31,641 nucleotides of DNA from CAYSZB01 sp964435475 (GTDB lineage Bacteria; Chloroflexota; Anaerolineae; Anaerolineales; Anaerolineaceae), in NCBI GenBank assembly GCA_964435475.1, contig CAYSZB010000024.1, forward strand, positions 1-31,641. Direction: 5' to 3'. Of this stretch, positions 24,632 to 31,641 are shown piece after piece. A program made the position numbers and the translations under genes. Numbering within the stretch: the first letter of the stretch is position 1; each line of letters starts with the position of its first letter. Below the pieces are notes generated by a model that did not search any database, was not told where the DNA came from, and was given only the letters and a program-made list of their open reading frames with translations.

Positions 24632-24686
24632 AACTTGACTTTTAATCTTAATTTAACTTGACTTTGAATGCTGCTTATGGTTTAAT
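24632..24686 (+). promoter_or_regulatory. Rightward promoter-like sequence with an 11-base direct repeat
   Basis: AACTTGACTTT occurs at 24632-24642 and again at 24655-24665. The second copy holds TTGACT (24658-24663), 17 bases before TTTAAT (24681-24686), a fair sigma70-type pair. It points at the hairpin at 24689-24735 and at the 3' end of obgE on the other strand. No gene lies downstream on this strand, so it may drive a short RNA or be spurious. Confidence 0.35.
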
Positions 24687-24688
24687 AT

Positions 24689-24735
24689 AAATGCTTGTTG
24701 GCCGGGTGCCCCCCTCACTCGGTCAACAAGCATTT
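24689..24735 (+). terminator. Twenty-pair hairpin between convergent operons
   Basis: Positions 24689-24708 pair without a break with 24716-24735 around a 7-base C-rich loop. Two G-U pairs become A-C mismatches on the other strand, which favours RNA made from the + strand, that is, the end of the sigma operon. There is no T-run. It may also slow transcription coming from obgE. Confidence 0.6.
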
Positions 24736-24765
24736 AAAGGCAAGAATACAAAATTTTGAAAAAAT

Positions 24766-26025
24766 CTAGTCCTGCCACTCCAGTACATAATCATCAATAT
24801 TTACATTATCCCCTTCTTGAATACCCGCCTTGCGCAATGCGTCTTCTACGCCTATCATGCTCATGAGTTTTTGGAATCGCCGCACAGATCCATAATGCTC
24901 CCAATAGGTCATGGCGGCTGCCCTTTCGATCGCTTTGCCATGCACATACCATTCATTTCCTTTGCGTTCAATGGTGAAGGATTTGGGGTCCTCACCGATC
25001 GTATAAAGTGGCAATTCCTTCTCTATTACAGGTTCCTGGTAATCCACCAGCAGTTGATTTGCTTTCCATAGCAGTTCTTTCAAGTTTAAATGTGAGACCG
25101 CAGAGATAGGCATTACCTCAACCCCATGCTTACCCAGTTCCGCCTTGATTTGTTCAAATTTTTCCTGCACCATCGGCAAGTCCATCTTATTTAGCACAAC
25201 AACCTGTGGTTTTGACTTTAATCGCTCATCAAATAAAGCCATCTCGCTGTTTATTTGTGAAAAATCAGAGATCGGATCTTCAGAAAGCCCATCGATGAGA
25301 TGGATCAACACTTTCGTCCGCTGGATATGTCTTAGAAACTCGAATCCCAGTCCAGTTCCCAGGTGTGCGCCTTCGATCAAACCGGGTATATCGGCAACGA
25401 TCATCGATTTTTCCTCATCCATTGTCACCACGCCAAGGTTGGGCTCGAGAGTTGTAAATGGGTAGTCAGCTATTTTCGGTCGGGCGTTGCTGATCGCCGC
25501 CAACAAGCTGGATTTGCCAGCATTCGGTACACCAACCAGTCCAACATCCGCGATCAAGCGCAATTCCAGCCGTAAATTTTTTATCTCGTTCGGTTCACCT
25601 TTCTCGCCGGTCAATGGTGCCTGGTGTCTTGAGGTGGCGAAATGTTGGTTCCCCCTTCCACCTCTGCCCCCCTTTGCAACGATCAACCGTTGAGAGTCCT
25701 CGGTCAGATCACCGATTAATTGCCCGCTTGGTAACTCATAAACTATTGTTCCTGGCGGAACCGGGATGATAAGGTCCGGCATGCTTTTACCGGACATGTT
25801 ATTCGGTCCACCCCGCTTGCCGTCCTCTGCCTTGAATTCCTGGTTGAAGTGGAGCTTTGAGAGTGTGTTAAGTGTGGACTGCACTTCCAGCACGACATCA
25901 CCGCCCTTGCCGCCATCGCCGCCATCCGGTCCGCCCCTGGGTCGATACTTCTCGCGGTGAAAGTGGACCATCCCATCTCCCCCCTTACCCGATTGGACCG
26001 TTATTTCAATTTTATCTAGGAACAT
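24766..26025 (-). CDS. obgE: Obg-family GTPase
   Basis: Obg is a ribosome-associated GTPase acting in 50S assembly and stress control. The 419-residue protein has the glycine-rich Obg domain (1-158: SGKGGDGMVHFHREKY, GGPDGGDGGKGGDV), the G domain with G1 GVPNAGKSS (165-173), switch TTLEPNLGVV, G3 DIPGLIEGA (212-220) and G4 NKMD (279-282), and a C-terminal OCT domain (about 345-415: YTIGEDPKSF and the WYVHGKAIE segment). All three domains are complete. The ATG has only a weak AGAGA before it. A hairpin and TATAAT at 26062-26101 lie upstream, suggesting a separate transcript from its neighbour. Confidence 0.97.
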   Translation of the reverse strand: MFLDKIEITVQSGKGGDGMVHFHREKYRPRGGPDGGDGGKGGDVVLEVQSTLNTLSKLHFNQEFKAEDGKRGGPNNMSGKSMPDLIIPVPPGTIVYELPSGQLIGDLTEDSQRLIVAKGGRGGRGNQHFATSRHQAPLTGEKGEPNEIKNLRLELRLIADVGLVGVPNAGKSSLLAAISNARPKIADYPFTTLEPNLGVVTMDEEKSMIVADIPGLIEGAHLGTGLGFEFLRHIQRTKVLIHLIDGLSEDPISDFSQINSEMALFDERLKSKPQVVVLNKMDLPMVQEKFEQIKAELGKHGVEVMPISAVSHLNLKELLWKANQLLVDYQEPVIEKELPLYTIGEDPKSFTIERKGNEWYVHGKAIERAAAMTYWEHYGSVRRFQKLMSMIGVEDALRKAGIQEGDNVNIDDYVLEWQD

Positions 26026-26061
26026 AGTTGGTTTTCTCTAATACTTAAGTGGTTGCTGTCT

Positions 26062-26067
26062 ATTATA
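26062..26067 (-). promoter_or_regulatory. Candidate -10 of the obgE promoter
   Basis: On the - strand this reads TATAAT, 37 bases before the obgE start codon. The region 17 bases upstream (CTTTCC) is a poor -35 and lies inside the hairpin at 26077-26101. It is a candidate only. Confidence 0.4.
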
Positions 26068-26076
26068 AGACACAAT

Positions 26077-26101
26077 AAGTGCCAGGAAAGACCTGGCACT
26101 T
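26077..26101 (-). terminator. Hairpin after the COG2403-type gene
   Basis: AAGTGCCAGG and CCTGGCACTT pair perfectly (10 pairs) around a 5-base loop. It lies 30 bases past the stop of the gene at 26132-27451. The following - strand bases are T-rich but interrupted, so it is a plausible but imperfect intrinsic terminator. Confidence 0.65.
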
Positions 26102-26131
26102 GATTGAGTGGTTGTTCAAAAACAATTGAAT

Positions 26132-27451
26132 TTACTTCTTGAACTTTTTCTCCAGGATTTCATCCAAAGTAGGTCGACCGATCTCCTGCAATTCATAACG
26201 GATACGTTGGGTCGGCTTATTAATCGTCATAACCCGTTTCAGGTCAATTGGCGTGCCAATGATCACCAGGTCTACGTCTGAATGCTCGATGGTCATTTCA
26301 AGGTCACGAATCATCGCCTCGCCATAGCCCATGGCGGGCAGGATCTTGCCGGTGTCCGGGTATTTCCGGTAGGTGTCAATGATCGATCCTACCGCGAACG
26401 GTCTGGGGTCCACAATCTCAGCTGCGCCGAACCTGCGTGCCGCAACATAACCAGCGCCATATGCCATGCCGCCATGTGTAAGAGTTGGTCCATCTTCCAC
26501 AACCAGGACGCGTTTACCACGGATCGCTTCAGGGTCATCTACAAAAATGGGTGATGCTCCTTCGATCACAATGGCATCCGGGTTCAAAGAGTGGATATTC
26601 TCACGTACGGTGATCACATCGTCCGGGTTGGCTGTGTCGACTTTATTGATCACGAAGACATCTGCCATGCGCACATTGGTCTCACCGGGGTGGTAATACA
26701 GTTCATGCCCTGCACGGTGCGGGTCGGCAACCACGATCAAGAGGTCCGGTACATAGAATGAAAAATCATTGTTTCCACCATCCCACAGGATGATGTCAAC
26801 CTCTTTTTCAGCTTCGCGCAGGATTGCTTCATAGTCCACACCTGCAAAAACGATCACGCCATTATCAATGTGGGGTTCGTATTCTTCTCGTTCTTCGATC
26901 GTGCATTCGTGTTTATCCAGGTCGGCATAGGTCGCAAAACGCTGTACCTTTTGCTTGACAAGGTCACCATAAGGCATGGGGTGCCGGATGGCAGCGACCT
27001 TGAAGCCCATCTCTTTCAGGATCATGGAAACCCGGCGGGTAGTCTGGCTTTTTCCAGATCCGGTGCGCACTGCACAAACCGCCACAACGGGTTTGGTGGA
27101 TTTGATCTGGGTTTTCTCACTGCCCATCAGCACAAAATCAGCGCCCAATGTGTTAACCATTGATGCCTTGTGCATAACATAGGTGTGCGGTACATCACTG
27201 TAGGCAAAGACCACCTGCTCCACTTTTAGTTTTTTGACCAGTTCAGGTAACTCAGCTTCCGGGTAGATCTTGATCCCTTCCGGGTAAAGTTTCCCTGCCA
27301 ATTCAGCCGGGTACTTTCGCCCTTCAATATTTGGGATTTGGGTCGCGGTAAAGGCCACAACGTCATAATCTTCATTATCCCTGAAGAAAGTATTGAAGTT
27401 ATGAAAATCCCTCCCGGCAGCTCCCATGATCAAAGTTCGTATCCTAGACAT
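26132..27451 (-). CDS. COG2403-type GTPase / cyclic 2,3-diphosphoglycerate synthetase-like protein
   Basis: This 439-residue protein resembles the family annotated as cyclic 2,3-diphosphoglycerate synthetase or predicted GTPase, known from methanogens and scattered bacteria. It opens with a Rossmann-like strand MSRIRTLIMGAAGRDFHNFN and carries a P-loop VRTGSGKSQTT (128-138), WDGGNNDFSF, ADPHRAGHE, a guanine-type VINKVD and a C-terminal EHSDVDLVIIGTPIDL. The archaeal enzyme makes cyclic 2,3-diphosphoglycerate with ATP; whether this bacterial relative does so is unknown. GGAGG precedes the ATG, and argS ends 36 bases upstream, so the two probably share a transcript. Confidence 0.8.
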   Translation of the reverse strand: MSRIRTLIMGAAGRDFHNFNTFFRDNEDYDVVAFTATQIPNIEGRKYPAELAGKLYPEGIKIYPEAELPELVKKLKVEQVVFAYSDVPHTYVMHKASMVNTLGADFVLMGSEKTQIKSTKPVVAVCAVRTGSGKSQTTRRVSMILKEMGFKVAAIRHPMPYGDLVKQKVQRFATYADLDKHECTIEEREEYEPHIDNGVIVFAGVDYEAILREAEKEVDIILWDGGNNDFSFYVPDLLIVVADPHRAGHELYYHPGETNVRMADVFVINKVDTANPDDVITVRENIHSLNPDAIVIEGASPIFVDDPEAIRGKRVLVVEDGPTLTHGGMAYGAGYVAARRFGAAEIVDPRPFAVGSIIDTYRKYPDTGKILPAMGYGEAMIRDLEMTIEHSDVDLVIIGTPIDLKRVMTINKPTQRIRYELQEIGRPTLDEILEKKFKK

Positions 27452-27487
27452 ATTAAATCCTCCAATGTTTATTTTTAGACTGTTATT

Positions 27488-29245
27488 TTACATCACTTCA
27501 GGTGCAGTAATGCCAAGAAGTTCAAGACTGTTTGCCAAAACCTGTTTCGCTGCCCTGACCAGTTCCAGGCGGTAATTCCTGGTCTGGTCATTTGCACTTA
27601 AAACAGGACAGGTATTGTAAAAATCATTAAATGTTTTTGCCAGCTCATATGCATAATTCGCCACTAGCGAGGGTTTTAACTCCCGGGCAGCTTTATTGAC
27701 CTCAGCAGGGAATTGGCTGATGACCTCGATCAGGTTGATCTCGTTGGTTTCCAGGTCTTCCTGGAATTCCAGGTCAATCTGGATGTGATGGGCAGCTTTT
27801 CGCAGGATGCTGCCAGCCCGTACATGGGCATATTGAATATACGGGGCAGATTGCCCGTTGAAGTCCATGGCACTCTGCCAATCAAATGTCACGATCTTGG
27901 TGTTTTCCCTCGAAAGCATCGGGTACTTGATCGCACCAATTGCCACTGCGCTGGCGATGGCCTGCTTGCGCTCATCTGCCAGTTCAGGGTTTTTCTCCTT
28001 CACGATCTCGAGAGCCCGTTGTGTAGACTCGCGGATCAGGTCATCTAACAAGACCACTGTGCCATCTCGCGAAGACATGGTGACATTACCCGGCAGGTTA
28101 ACGATCTCGTATGCCAGGTGAAACAATTGTGCTGCCCAGGGGTAACCCAGCAATTCCAGGATCTTGAAGATCTGTTTCATGTGCAGGGATTGCCGGACAT
28201 CGATGACATAGATCGACTTGTCCAAAGGGTATTCCTCAAACTTCAAGACAGCAAGGGGCAGTTCCTTGGTGGCATATAAAGATGTGCCATCAGAACGCAT
28301 CACCACCGCCACCCGGAATTCCTCGTTGGTACCCAGTTTTGCGTCAAGATCGACAAAAACCGGGTTTTCGGGTCTGCCATCCGTCGCCAGGCCATTTTCG
28401 ATCATCTGGTTGACAAATACCTTACCTGTCTCCTCAACTTCGCTCTCAAAGTAGATGCGGTCAAAGTGTTCTCCCAACAGGTCGTAAACCTGGTAGAAAC
28501 CTTCAAGGGACCACTGTCGGGTTTGCTCCCAAAGGGCGACAACATCAGGCTCCTGCCTGTCCCAACGGGCAAAGTACTCCCTGACCTCTGCCTCGAACCC
28601 CGGTTCATCCGAGAACCTGCGGTCAGCTTCTGCATACAGGTCGCCCATCCAACGGGTCTTGTCAGCGCCGGGTTTCTCACCCTTGTGGTGTTTTTCGTAA
28701 TTCCACATCCACTTGATCACATGCAAACCAATATCACCGATGTAATTGGCACGCACCACCCGCTCCCCGGTTGCTTCAAGGATGTTGGAAATAGCGCCGC
28801 CCAGGATGACATTACGCAAGTGCCCTACATGCATTGATTTATGGGTGTTGGGCTGGGAATATTCAACCATCGTAACCTTGCCGGTTGATGTGACCTTCCC
28901 ATAGGCACTGCCCTTCTCGAGCACTTCACCGATCACCTTTTTAGCTTGTTCGGCGGTTGAGAAATACAGGTTAAGGTATCCCTTCACCGCCTGGATACGT
29001 TTGATCCCTGCGGGAACACCAATGAACTCAGCCAATTTTGCGGCTAATTCCTGGGCGCGTTGGGCAACAGGGGTTGTCGTGTTGCTGCGGCCTTCGGTCG
29101 CTGCCAGCGGGAACAGCGGGGCGGCAATGCCCCACTCCCCGCTGAACGGGATATTGCGCCAGGATAACCTGGTATCAGGCAATCCAATTTCAGCACAAAA
29201 CTGGCTGACCAACTTATCTAATTCTTGCTTTTCTAATTCAAACAT
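27488..29245 (-). CDS. argS: Arginyl-tRNA synthetase
   Basis: ArgRS charges tRNA-Arg in the cytoplasm. The 585-residue class I synthetase has an N-terminal additional domain (about 1-110), the HIGH-type motif HVGH (139-142) in SQPNTHKSMHVGHLRN, and a KMSKS-region variant reading TMSSRDG. The C-terminal DALR anticodon-binding domain contains YAELAKTF-like and FNDFYNTCPVL segments. I chose ATG 29245 because the ribosome site AGGGAAG then sits eight bases upstream; a GTG at 29254 would be only two bases from it. An extended -10 promoter lies directly upstream, and the COG2403-type gene follows. Confidence 0.95.
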   Translation of the reverse strand: MFELEKQELDKLVSQFCAEIGLPDTRLSWRNIPFSGEWGIAAPLFPLAATEGRSNTTTPVAQRAQELAAKLAEFIGVPAGIKRIQAVKGYLNLYFSTAEQAKKVIGEVLEKGSAYGKVTSTGKVTMVEYSQPNTHKSMHVGHLRNVILGGAISNILEATGERVVRANYIGDIGLHVIKWMWNYEKHHKGEKPGADKTRWMGDLYAEADRRFSDEPGFEAEVREYFARWDRQEPDVVALWEQTRQWSLEGFYQVYDLLGEHFDRIYFESEVEETGKVFVNQMIENGLATDGRPENPVFVDLDAKLGTNEEFRVAVVMRSDGTSLYATKELPLAVLKFEEYPLDKSIYVIDVRQSLHMKQIFKILELLGYPWAAQLFHLAYEIVNLPGNVTMSSRDGTVVLLDDLIRESTQRALEIVKEKNPELADERKQAIASAVAIGAIKYPMLSRENTKIVTFDWQSAMDFNGQSAPYIQYAHVRAGSILRKAAHHIQIDLEFQEDLETNEINLIEVISQFPAEVNKAARELKPSLVANYAYELAKTFNDFYNTCPVLSANDQTRNYRLELVRAAKQVLANSLELLGITAPEVM

Positions 29246-29254
29246 TCGATTCAC

Positions 29255-29280
29255 TTCCCTGTAGGGAAATGATTATAACA
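29255..29280 (-). promoter_or_regulatory. argS promoter with overlapping palindrome
   Basis: The - strand reads TGTTATAAT at 29280-29272, an extended -10 with perfect TATAAT. No good -35 is seen. The predicted start near 29265 falls in the perfect inverted repeat TTCCCT-GT-AGGGAA (29255-29268), which also contains the argS ribosome site. This could be an operator. Confidence 0.55.
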
Positions 29281-29306
29281 TCCACCAAACAAATCGCTTA
29301 AATCAA

Positions 29307-29335
29307 ACAGAACCCGTTCGCTGAACGGGTTTTGT
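29307..29335 (-). terminator. Terminator of the lipoprotein gene
   Basis: AACCCGTTC (29311-29319) pairs perfectly with GAACGGGTT (29323-29331) around a 3-base loop, with further pairs possible outside. On the - strand a T-rich, interrupted tail follows. It lies just past the stop at 29353. Confidence 0.7.
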
Positions 29336-29352
29336 CTGAAAGCCTTCACTGT

Positions 29353-30561
29353 TCAGTCACTGTTTGAGATCACATAGCCATTCGCGGCATGCCAGGTCAA
29401 TGCACCTGTAGCAGCATCCATGCGGTATACGTTGTAGTCTTTATCGCTTAACCAGGCCACATCCGGGTCTACCCATTCGCGTGTACGGAGGCACCTGGCA
29501 TCATCGCTCAAAAAGTAGGTCATGACCGAAGTGACCAGGTCGATCTTGACAACGCTGTAAACCTCTGTATCAGGGTTACCCAATGCCAGGGTTAACATGA
29601 GGTTGTTACCATCTGGCGACCAGATGATGCCACCTGCCTGGGTATATTTGACAGGGAATGAGAAACGAGTCTCTGCACCACCTGCCATCTCGTGCACCAC
29701 CAGGCTCAGACTACCCCCGGAACGATCAATACGGGCAACTTTGCTTTCGTCAGGAGAAAATTCCATGGCACACAGGCATTTGTTGTCTGGCAGGATCGTC
29801 TCTGCAACCAAGGTTGTGGTATTGATGCGGATCAGGTCCGGTCCGCCATAGAAGAGGATGTACCCGCCAATGCCATATGGCATGTTGGTATAGTAGAGGT
29901 ACTGACCATCGTTGGAGAACTTGATTGGCGACGGACGCCTGCTCTCAGTCATCCTGCCATCCAGCAAGACACGCAGATCCGACCCATCAATATTGGCCAC
30001 CTTCAGTTCAACGTCTGTCCCACTGGCATCCATGCTCAACACCGAGCCCCAGGCAATTCGTTGCCCGTCAGGTGAAGGAAGGATGACAGCATCAAAAAAG
30101 CCCGGTGTGGGGTGAGCAAATGTAAGATCCTGTACGACGCCATCAAACCCGACCCGGTACAACGCAGTTCCGGTGGACGTGATATAGAAGATCGACTCGC
30201 CACCCACTGCGCCCTCACCCATCCAACCAGGTCCGGGTGCAGAAAAGGTCCGTAGAACCGCCCCCGTCGAGGGGTCCACAACAGTGACGAGGGATGGATC
30301 AGCGGGATACTGGTAGTAAACAACCGGTCGCAAAGGTTCAGGCGGGGTTTCTGTGGCTGTCGGTTCTATGGTTGGTTCGAGTGCATCAGTAGGCTCTTCG
30401 ACAACGGGAGGAGCGGTTTCGGTGTCAGATGGCAGAACTACAGGTCCAGTTTCGGTTTCTGTTGGTACAGTCACGGGGTCAGTTGGGTTTGGGGCGCCTG
30501 GAACACATGCCAGGGTGACAAGAATTAGGACTACCAATGCCATGATCCACTTATTTTTCAT
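29353..30561 (-). CDS. Lipoprotein with TolB/WD40-like beta-propeller
   Basis: This 402-residue protein begins with a short hydrophobic signal ending in VTLAC, so C19 is a likely lipidation site, although the lipobox is not perfect. A Pro/Thr/Glu-rich linker follows (20-78). The rest shows repeated blades with PD40-like motifs: LPSPDGQRIAWG, KFSNDGQYLYYT, EFSPDESKVARI and IWSPDGNNLML. It is probably an exported, membrane-anchored propeller with a binding or scaffolding role. I see no enzyme motif. AAGGAGA precedes its ATG, which lies just past the rpsT terminator, so its promoter is unclear; it may depend on read-through. Confidence 0.82.
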   Translation of the reverse strand: MKNKWIMALVVLILVTLACVPGAPNPTDPVTVPTETETGPVVLPSDTETAPPVVEEPTDALEPTIEPTATETPPEPLRPVVYYQYPADPSLVTVVDPSTGAVLRTFSAPGPGWMGEGAVGGESIFYITSTGTALYRVGFDGVVQDLTFAHPTPGFFDAVILPSPDGQRIAWGSVLSMDASGTDVELKVANIDGSDLRVLLDGRMTESRRPSPIKFSNDGQYLYYTNMPYGIGGYILFYGGPDLIRINTTTLVAETILPDNKCLCAMEFSPDESKVARIDRSGGSLSLVVHEMAGGAETRFSFPVKYTQAGGIIWSPDGNNLMLTLALGNPDTEVYSVVKIDLVTSVMTYFLSDDARCLRTREWVDPDVAWLSDKDYNVYRMDAATGALTWHAANGYVISNSD

Positions 30562-30574
30562 AACTATCTCCTTA

Positions 30575-30609
30575 GGTTAAAAAACAAAGCGGGAGCAAAT
30601 TGCTCCCGC
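30575..30609 (-). terminator. Intrinsic terminator of rpsT
   Basis: GCGGGAG (30589-30595) pairs with CTCCCGC (30603-30609), and the stem can extend inward. On the - strand it is followed by TTTGTTTTTT (30588-30579), a classic T-run. It sits 49 bases after the rpsT stop. Confidence 0.92.
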
Positions 30610-30630
30610 CGGGTCAACGATCAATAAGAT

Positions 30631-30657
30631 GATGTCAACAGGTGATCTATTGACATC
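30631..30657 (-). repeat. Inverted repeat abutting the rpsT stop codon
   Basis: GATGTCAA (30631-30638) and TTGACATC (30650-30657) form a perfect 8-pair inverted repeat with an 11-base centre, starting at the base after the rpsT stop. A further GTCAAC lies at 30613-30618. It may be a second 3' hairpin protecting the mRNA. Confidence 0.5.
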
Positions 30658-30918
30658 CTATATCTGGTTGAGTTGTTTCATCAAGCGCGATTTCCGCCTG
30701 GCAGCGTTGTTCTTGTGAATAACGCCTTTCTGGGCTGCCTTATCCAGGGCTTCGATCGCTTTCATGGTTTCAGCTTTTGCTTCCTCAGGGTTTCCTGATC
30801 GGATGGAAGTCTGAGCTTTCCTGACGAAGGAACGAGCTGTTCCCCGTACGACACGATTTCGTGCGCGCTGTTTCCGGTTTTGTTTATCTCGCTTGATTTG
30901 TGACTTAATATTTGCCAA
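30658..30918 (-). CDS. rpsT: 30S ribosomal protein S20
   Basis: S20 binds 16S rRNA in the small subunit. The 86-residue length and basic, helical sequence are typical: ANIKSQIKRDKQNRKQRARN at the N-terminus, then ALDKAAQKGVIHKNNAARRKSRL. The start codon is TTG (30918-30916), with GGAGG eight bases upstream; no ATG or GTG fits the conserved N-terminus. E. coli rpsT also begins with UUG and is held low by S20 feedback, so a similar control is possible. It has its own promoter (30961-30989) and terminator, so it is a single-gene unit. Confidence 0.97.
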   Translation of the reverse strand: MANIKSQIKRDKQNRKQRARNRVVRGTARSFVRKAQTSIRSGNPEEAKAETMKAIEALDKAAQKGVIHKNNAARRKSRLMKQLNQI

Positions 30919-30960
30919 GGTCCTGCCTCCACTTACTTATTTCAATAATAACGAACGAGT

Positions 30961-30989
30961 ATTCTACCTGAAGGTAGTTTATTTGTCCA
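30961..30989 (-). promoter_or_regulatory. Promoter of rpsT
   Basis: On the - strand TGGACA (30989-30984) and TAGAAT (30966-30961) are 17 bases apart, a strong sigma70-type pair. Transcription would start near 30954, about 36 bases before the TTG start codon. A perfect palindrome lies in the spacer at 30964-30977. Confidence 0.8.
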
Positions 30990-31023
30990 GTGATTGATCA
31001 CTTTACAGTTAATTTCAATTAAC
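30964..31023. repeat. Three perfect palindromes upstream of rpsT
   Basis: CTACCT-GA-AGGTAG (30964-30977), AGTGAT-TG-ATCACT (30989-31002) and GTTAATT-TC-AATTAAC (31008-31023) are perfect inverted repeats, each with a two-base centre. Their centres are 25 and 20 bases apart. The first overlaps the -10 and spacer of the rpsT promoter and the second touches the -35. The arms differ in sequence, so one regulator binding all three is not implied. Confidence 0.6.
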
Positions 31024-31035
31024 CGGATTATTTTA

Positions 31036-31641
31036 TCATAAATTTGAAGGATCAAAGCCATCAATATATGACTTAATATCGGGGACAGCAGTCAAACGAT
31101 CGTAGAAGAAGTTATTGACCACGTTGATCACCTCATCACGGGCGGCTTCTGCCTCAACGCTGAGTTCTTCGGTGCACGCCTGGCGCGAAATGGCATCGCG
31201 GAAGGTCAGGAGGCGTTTAACGATCTCAGATTCGCGCGAATCCTCGAGCAGTTTTACCACCTGCATGATCAGGTCATCGATCTGATCGATCAATCTTTGA
31301 CATTCAAAGTCTGCTTTGACGCGCAGGGCATCATCCACTGTGCGGATCAGTGACCAGACCTGGTAGAGCAAAGTGGAGGGCTCATCAAATAATTCGCGCA
31401 GGTAGGCTGCCTCCTGGTAGCGCCCGGTCAGGCGGAAAATGTTATACATGCGTTTGGCAGCCTTGCCGTAATTCTTTGACTTGGTCAGGTACTTCCTGAC
31501 CTCCCCTTCCAGGGCTTTGACGTAATCATCCAGGGCATCGGAACTGACATGCTGGGCAAGTTTGCTGAACAGAGGAACGGAGTCCGCCTGCAGGTAGACC
31601 TCCTGGAAGTAGGGGTCGAGGTAACCATCAAGGGGAGTGAT
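31036..31641 (-). CDS. Unidentified helical protein, 5' end outside the window
   Basis: The - strand frame is open from the window edge to the TGA at 31036-31038, giving at least 201 residues. An in-frame ATG at 31449 exists, but the 64 codons before it read without a stop and look coding, so the true start lies beyond the window. The visible part is rich in charged and helix-forming residues (KYLTKSKNYGKAAKRMYNIF, LIDQIDDLIMQVVKLLED, EAEAARDEVINVVNNFFYDR), has no membrane segment and shows no motif I recognise. It may be the helical C-terminal end of a larger protein; the part visible does not allow a function. Confidence 0.75.
   Translation of the reverse strand: MTPLDGYLDPYFQEVYLQADSVPLFSKLAQHVSSDALDDYVKALEGEVRKYLTKSKNYGKAAKRMYNIFRLTGRYQEAAYLRELFDEPSTLLYQVWSLIRTVDDALRVKADFECQRLIDQIDDLIMQVVKLLEDSRESEIVKRLLTFRDAISRQACTEELSVEAEAARDEVINVVNNFFYDRLTAVPDIKSYIDGFDPSNL

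Noticed and set aside
1..31641. CRISPR arrays, insertion sequences, prophage genes, tRNA or rRNA genes
   Set aside because: No spaced direct repeats, transposase or integrase motifs, cloverleaf-like sequence or rRNA stretch was seen on reading.

Overview
The window reads as the division and cell wall (dcw) cluster of a peptidoglycan-making bacterium, followed by several smaller operons. My best guess for the host is a Chloroflexota bacterium of Anaerolineae type. This is inferred from the divergent MurG, a CvpA-like gene inside dcw, the nrdR-nrdJ pair next to ftsZ, an archaeal-type cyclic-2,3-diphosphoglycerate-synthetase-like protein, and a Thr/Pro/Glu-rich lipoprotein. No rRNA or other decisive taxonomic marker is present. 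Product names rest on motifs read by eye, with no database search.

Region 1 (237-17379, all + strand) is one uninterrupted run: mraZ, rsmH, ftsL-like, ftsI, murF, mraY, murD, ftsW, murG, a CvpA-like membrane gene, murC, murB, ddl, ftsQ, ftsA, ftsZ. No gap exceeds 40 bases and many neighbours overlap. A sigma70-type promoter with three MraZ-type repeats just downstream of its -10 sits in front of mraZ. The genes cover UDP-MurNAc-pentapeptide synthesis (MurB, C, D, F, Ddl), lipid I and II formation (MraY, MurG), septal polymerisation and crosslinking (FtsW, FtsI) and the Z-ring (FtsZ, A, Q, L). murE is absent from its usual place between ftsI and murF.

Region 2 (17380-20800, +) holds a hairpin terminator after ftsZ, a good promoter, then nrdR and nrdJ (B12-dependent ribonucleotide reductase), closed by a strong intrinsic terminator. 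Region 3 (20849-22348, +) holds an alpha/beta hydrolase and a deoxynucleoside kinase. Region 4 (22414-24735, +) holds an ECF sigma factor, a small membrane protein and a bactofilin-like membrane protein. It is preceded by a promoter of the ECF/SigW form, and the set looks like a self-regulated envelope-stress operon.

Region 5 (24766-31641, all - strand) holds, in transcription order from the right edge: an unidentified helical protein cut by the window end, rpsT (UUG start), a beta-propeller lipoprotein, argS with a COG2403-type GTPase/cyclic-2,3-DPG-synthetase-like gene, and obgE. Intrinsic terminators separate most of these units.

Most of the window is ordinary core genome. The less ordinary parts are the MurG acceptor-side changes, the 80-base ftsW/murG overlap, the ECF sigma operon with its matched promoter, the COG2403 protein, and a set of perfect short palindromes upstream of rpsT. 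I saw no CRISPR array, insertion sequence, phage gene, tRNA or rRNA.
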